From NCBI GenBank assembly GCA_004292955.1, contig RDXX01000013.1:1-64000 (forward strand): 64,000 bases of DNA. The letters run 5' to 3'. Below the pieces are notes generated by a model that had not been told where the DNA came from, did not search any database, and was given only the letters and a program-made list of their open reading frames with translations. This DNA is from Oscillatoriales cyanobacterium. GTDB taxonomy: Bacteria > Cyanobacteriota > Cyanobacteriia > Cyanobacteriales > Microcoleaceae. Both the position numbers and the translations under genes were made by a program. Below, one piece after another: positions 60,290 through 64,000 of the stretch (positions are counted from its first letter, which is position 1; each line of letters opens with the position of its first letter).

Positions 60290-62491
60290 TTAAGGCTTGG
60301 CTTTTTTCTGAGCAGCCTCATAATGCTCGCTCATCAACTGATTAACTTCTGGATTGTAAATCCGCAGATAATTCCAGTAATTCTCAAACACCGATTTCAC
60401 ATATCCTTTCGTTTCAGGAAACGGAATCTTTTCCGCAAAAGCATCCGGATCGCTAAAACTAAACCTCTTCAACCAATCTGCTACCGCATTCGGCCCTGCA
60501 TTGTAACTCGCCACAGCTAACATCGAATTATTCTTGTACTCGTCGTGAGTATGATCCAAATACCAAGTTCCGAGTTTAATATTGTCGTCCACATCCTCCA
60601 GTGAATACTTTTTGAGGTTAATTTTTGCTGCTACCCAAGTAGCCGTTTCAGGCATTACCTGCATTAAACCAGTGGCGCCAACTGCTGATTTAATTCCGGG
60701 CATAAACCGCGATTCTTGCCGGATTAATGCTGTCACTAAAACAGGATTTATTTTCCGTTCTTCTGACCATTTGGTAATGTTTTCTAAGTACGGAAAAGGA
60801 TAAAGTGCTTGCCAATAAGCTGGCTGCTGTCTGAGTGCTTGGTATTGGGCTCTATCATCGGGTTTTTCCCGCTGGCGCAAACTCCCCACCATCCACAAAC
60901 CGTCTAAATTGTCTCCGACTCCAATTCGCATTAAACCGTCGGTAAACTGTTCGGCTATAGTTGGTTCGACGCGGTTGGTAAATTCTATTTGCCACAACGT
61001 CCAAGCATCTCTATCTTGACCTAATTGATACAGTTCTTTTAATGCAGGAGATCCGGCGGTTGGTTCGGGGCGCTGAGGCTGTTGCACTACCTTGGGAGAT
61101 AAGTCTCGGACTGTGGTAAAGTCGCCTACTGGCCAGCCGAGAAATACTGCCGATCGCCATGCGAAATATGATTCTGGATAGCGTACAATGGTGTACTCAA
61201 ATGCAGTCTTGGCATCCTGTTCGCGGCCGAGTTGCTTTGCCCATTTGCCGACCCAAAATGCTGCTTCTGGTGCTTGTTCGCTGTCGGGATTGTGGGTGGT
61301 TAATTCCCTCGCCCACTGCCAAGCTGATTTTAAATCTCCGCCTTTGGCATACTGTTGGGCGATCGCCCAACGCAATTCGGCTGCTGTATCAGAATTGTTG
61401 TATTTTGTCAATAGCAACTTGCGGGTTTGTGAGGCGGATTCACCGCTACCTGCTTTGTCGAGAAGTTTGGATTTATCTAGCAAAGCTTCGGGGGCACGAT
61501 CGGGGAATTTGCCGATCGCGCGATCGAGATACACGATCGCATCTTTGGGCTCGCTCAGCCGTGACAGCCGGATTAAACCCATACCAGTATCTTCGTCATT
61601 GGGGAAATCCCGCACTAATTCTTGATAGGCAATTCTCGATTCCGGGATTTTACCGTCTAGCCACAAACCGCGAGCTTTGCGGTAAAGATTTTGACCCGTG
61701 CGGGGAGCTTTTCCGTAAGCAATCGCTCCTTTGCCGTAATCCTGTTTTTCCCAATAGCCAAAGGCAATTGCTTCCCAATCTTCCGGTTTTAAACTAGGAC
61801 TGTTTTGCTGTACCAGTTGTTCTAATAATGTACCGTAATCTTTGACATAATGACCGTGCTTTGCTACTAGCAGCATTAACTCGGGCTGATTGGGATTTTC
61901 TTTTAACTTCTTCCGGGCTATTTCTACACTGCGCGGATGTGCGGGAAATTCAGTAATTGCTTGCTTCCAATATTCGGGTTTCGACTTGCCTAGAACATAT
62001 AATGCTTCGGCAGATACTGGATCGCTAGAATAATTTTTAAGCAGTTCTTCCCAAGCTTTTTGTGCTTTGCCTTTGTCGCCGCTCAATTCGTAAGCTTGCG
62101 CGCGTTTGAGGGCAATTTGAGCAGCTAAAACTGGATATTCTTGCTCTAAATTTTCCAGTAACTTTAATGCTTTGGTGGCATTTCCTTGCTGGATTAAATC
62201 GCTGGCAAGTAAGTAGCGGGCGCGGCTTTGAGGGGAGATTTGCTGCTTGTCGTTTGAATTCTCAGATCGATCGCCCGCGAGTTCGACTAATTTTGCCGAT
62301 CGCTCATTGGGTGACAGCGATACCAACATTTTGACTTCAGAGGCGGAATTCGCTGCATCCCGAGACCGCTGAGCCTTCTGGAAGGGGCCGACACCCATCC
62401 ATTTCGCCGCACCAACCACAGAGGCGATCGCCATTATGCAAACTGAAACGCCAATTAAAACAGAAACTCGGGTTTTTCGTCGCTTTAGCAT
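60290..62491 (-). CDS. Soluble-type lytic transglycosylase (Slt) with TPR-rich N-terminus
   Basis: 733 aa. One N-terminal membrane/signal segment (VSVLIGVSVCIMAIASVVGA), a long helical TPR-like superhelix (about 60-560; QLVQQNSPSLKPEDWEAIAF, ALYVLGKSKPEYW) and a C-terminal SLT domain (about 575-715). The catalytic Glu is E593 (ALIRQESRFMPG), with GATGLMQVMPETA and VASYNAGPNAV downstream. It cleaves glycan strands of peptidoglycan, forming 1,6-anhydro-MurNAc. The domain order matches Slt70 of proteobacteria. Confidence 0.94.
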   Translation of the reverse strand: MLKRRKTRVSVLIGVSVCIMAIASVVGAAKWMGVGPFQKAQRSRDAANSASEVKMLVSLSPNERSAKLVELAGDRSENSNDKQQISPQSRARYLLASDLIQQGNATKALKLLENLEQEYPVLAAQIALKRAQAYELSGDKGKAQKAWEELLKNYSSDPVSAEALYVLGKSKPEYWKQAITEFPAHPRSVEIARKKLKENPNQPELMLLVAKHGHYVKDYGTLLEQLVQQNSPSLKPEDWEAIAFGYWEKQDYGKGAIAYGKAPRTGQNLYRKARGLWLDGKIPESRIAYQELVRDFPNDEDTGMGLIRLSRLSEPKDAIVYLDRAIGKFPDRAPEALLDKSKLLDKAGSGESASQTRKLLLTKYNNSDTAAELRWAIAQQYAKGGDLKSAWQWARELTTHNPDSEQAPEAAFWVGKWAKQLGREQDAKTAFEYTIVRYPESYFAWRSAVFLGWPVGDFTTVRDLSPKVVQQPQRPEPTAGSPALKELYQLGQDRDAWTLWQIEFTNRVEPTIAEQFTDGLMRIGVGDNLDGLWMVGSLRQREKPDDRAQYQALRQQPAYWQALYPFPYLENITKWSEERKINPVLVTALIRQESRFMPGIKSAVGATGLMQVMPETATWVAAKINLKKYSLEDVDDNIKLGTWYLDHTHDEYKNNSMLAVASYNAGPNAVADWLKRFSFSDPDAFAEKIPFPETKGYVKSVFENYWNYLRIYNPEVNQLMSEHYEAAQKKAKP

Positions 62492-62681
62492 GGGAAAATT
62501 TAAGAAAATAACAATAGAAAATCGATCGCCAGCGGACTTGGCTGATATCGTACCAGAATTTATTTAGATGTGTAGCGGAGAATTTAGGCGATAGATTTAT
62601 TTACTCGATCGAATAAAAAACGACAAACCAGCAAGGACAAAGTACAATCAAAAATCTAAAATCTAAACTGTAAATCAAAAC

Positions 62682-64000
62682 ATGGAATTTCTAGTCACCG
62701 ATACGCTCCCCTCTGCTTGGACGGGAGATGCCCTGGCAATTGGTCTATTTGAGGACGCTCTCTCGATCGCCGGCGACTTGGCACAATTAGATGAAAAGCT
62801 TGCAGGCACGTTGAAAGAGCTGCTAATGGAAGTAGATTTTAAGGGCAAAGCGGGCCAGAGTGCGATCGCCCGTGTCGGCGGCAATAGTCCGATTCGCAAA
62901 ATTGCGATCGTCGGTTTGGGGAAAGCCGCAGACTTAAAATTAGAAACCGTGCGGCAAGCTGCGGGCGCGTGCGCCAAGTTAGCCAAAAAGGAGAAATGCA
63001 AAACCCTCGGAATTAGCCTTCCGGTGTGGCAAAGTGCGCCGGATGTTACAGCAAGTGCGATCGCCGAAGGTGTGGAACTCTCGCTGAATCAAGACAACCG
63101 TTTCAAATCGGAACCCGACGAGAAAAGCCCGCAAGTAGAACAAATTCATTTACTCGGTTTCGCCGGTACCGAAAGTGCGATCGCCCGCGCCCGCCAAATC
63201 ACTGCCGGAGTTATTTTAGCACGGGAATTAGTCGCAGCACCTGCCAATTATGTCACCCCGATTACCATGGCCGAAACCGCTCAAAGTCTAGCAGCAGAAT
63301 GCGGTTTAGAATTAGAAATATTAGAGCAAGAAGATTGCGAAAAACTAGGCATGGGAGCCTTTCTCGGCGTTGCCAAAGCATCCGACTTGCCGCCGAAATT
63401 CATCCACCTGACTTACAAACCCGCAGGCACACCCCGCCGCAAAATTGCGATCGTCGGCAAAGGATTAACCTTTGATTCCGGCGGTTTGAACATCAAAGGT
63501 GTCGGCAGCGGTATTGAAATGATGAAAATAGATATGGGCGGTGCCGCTGCTACCTTGGGAGCCGCAAAGGCGATCGGACACATCAAACCAGATGTCGAAG
63601 TTCACTTTATCAGTGCCGTCACCGAAAACATGATCAGCGGCCACGCCATGCGCCCTGGAGACATCCTTACAGCTTCCAACGGCAAAACAATTGAAGTCAA
63701 CAATACCGACGCCGAAGGTCGTTTAACCCTCGCTGATGCTTTGGTATTTGCTGATAAGTTGGGAGTTGACGTAATTGTCGATTTAGCCACTCTCACTGGC
63801 GCCTGCGTCATTGCTTTGGGCGAAGATATCGCCGGTTTGTGGAGTCCTCAAGATAGTGTCGCAGCCGAAATAGTCGCGGCTTCTGAATTGGCAGGTGAAA
63901 AGTTTTGGCGAATGCCGATGGAAGAGAAGTATTTTGATGGCTTGAAGGCTTTGCACGCTGACATGAAAAATACAGGGCCTCGTTACGGCGGTTCGATTAC
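62682..64000 (+). CDS. pepA: Leucyl aminopeptidase (M17), 3' end beyond the window
   Basis: The ATG at 62682 opens a frame of at least 439 codons that is still open at 64000. The N-terminal macrodomain-like half (about 1-160; [15 protein letters not shown]) and the metal-binding catalytic half (from about 175) are present. [29 protein letters not shown] and the family signature [15 protein letters not shown] supply the two-metal site. A cytosolic hexameric peptidase that removes N-terminal residues. TCTAAAA heptads precede the start. Confidence 0.95.
   Translation, partial: MEFLVTDTLPSAWTGDALAIGLFEDALSIAGDLAQLDEKLAGTLKELLMEVDFKGKAGQSAIARVGGNSPIRKIAIVGLGKAADLKLETVRQAAGACAKLAKKEKCKTLGISLPVWQSAPDVTASAIAEGVELSLNQDNRFKSEPDEKSPQVEQIHLLGFAGTESAIARARQITAGVILARELVAAPANYVTPITMAETAQSLAAECGLELEILEQEDCEKLGMGAFLGVAKASDLPPKFIHLTYKPAGTPRRKIAIVGKGLTFDSGGLNIKGVGSGIEMMKIDMGGAAATLGAAKAIGHIKPDVEVHFISAVTENMISGHAMRPGDILTASNGKTIEVNNTDAEGRLTLADALVFADKLGVDVIVDLATLTGACVIALGEDIAGLWSPQDSVAAEIVAASELAGEKFWRMPMEEKYFDGLKALHADMKNTGPRYGGSI

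Overview
This window comes from a filamentous cyanobacterium, most likely a non-heterocystous Oscillatoriales relative of Microcoleus, Oscillatoria or Tychonema (inference). The support is the very frequent HIP1 octamer GCGATCGC, cyanobacterial marker genes (LdpA, the Ycf45-type R3H ATPase, DUF928 next to a TPS transporter, DUF1460), and intergenic space packed with heptanucleotide tandem arrays (STRRs) and inverted-repeat elements. No rRNA operon, phage or CRISPR array was seen. One tRNA (Gln, TTG) is present.

Layout. 1-5.5 kb: repeats, a beta-lactamase-like serine hydrolase divergent from an NlpC/P60 hydrolase, a GT2 glycosyltransferase, a cysteine desulfurase and a small membrane protein. 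6-11.5 kb: a four-carbon acid sugar kinase, the clock/redox protein LdpA and an R3H ATPase. 12-26 kb: a chemosensory locus on one strand (CheR-TPR, double CheW, three chemoreceptors, CheA-REC hybrid, CheB) followed by a convergent CheY-like regulator. 26.5-29.7 kb: a GAF histidine kinase and tRNA-Gln. 29.9-37 kb: a serine hydrolase with a repetitive N-terminus, a TnpA-less TnpB element, a DUF1460 protein, a DUF2809 protein, a PBP4-type carboxypeptidase and a ribbon-helix-helix protein. 36.9-38.5 kb: an unexplained, strongly structured RNA candidate, an HNH endonuclease and a short conserved protein. 38.6-42 kb: an FhaC-type transporter and a DUF928 protein. 42-50.7 kb: a transglutaminase-like protein, a tiny membrane protein, an alpha/beta hydrolase, an sRNA candidate, an anti-sigma-type ATPase with an overlapping uORF, small conserved proteins, AsnRS and a Uma2-family protein. 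50.9-64 kb: a methyltransferase, an M16 peptidase pair, TetR, GNAT, a three-repeat protein, a shortened CbiG, a holin-like membrane protein, a pentapeptide protein, a Slt-type transglycosylase and a leucyl aminopeptidase cut by the window end.

How the genes work together. The clearest system is the chemosensory array, whose composition (TPR-CheR, hybrid CheA, CheB, several receptors) resembles Wsp or other alternative-function pathways more than flagellar chemotaxis; its output is not encoded alongside. A second theme is envelope maintenance (two serine hydrolases, NlpC/P60, DUF1460, PBP4, Slt, a TPS transporter). A third is repeat invasion: STRRs and inverted repeats fill the spacers, supply stop codons to several genes and sit in frame inside NlpC/P60, CheB and CbiG. 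The most interesting unexplained sequence is the structured RNA candidate at about 36.92-37.22 kb.
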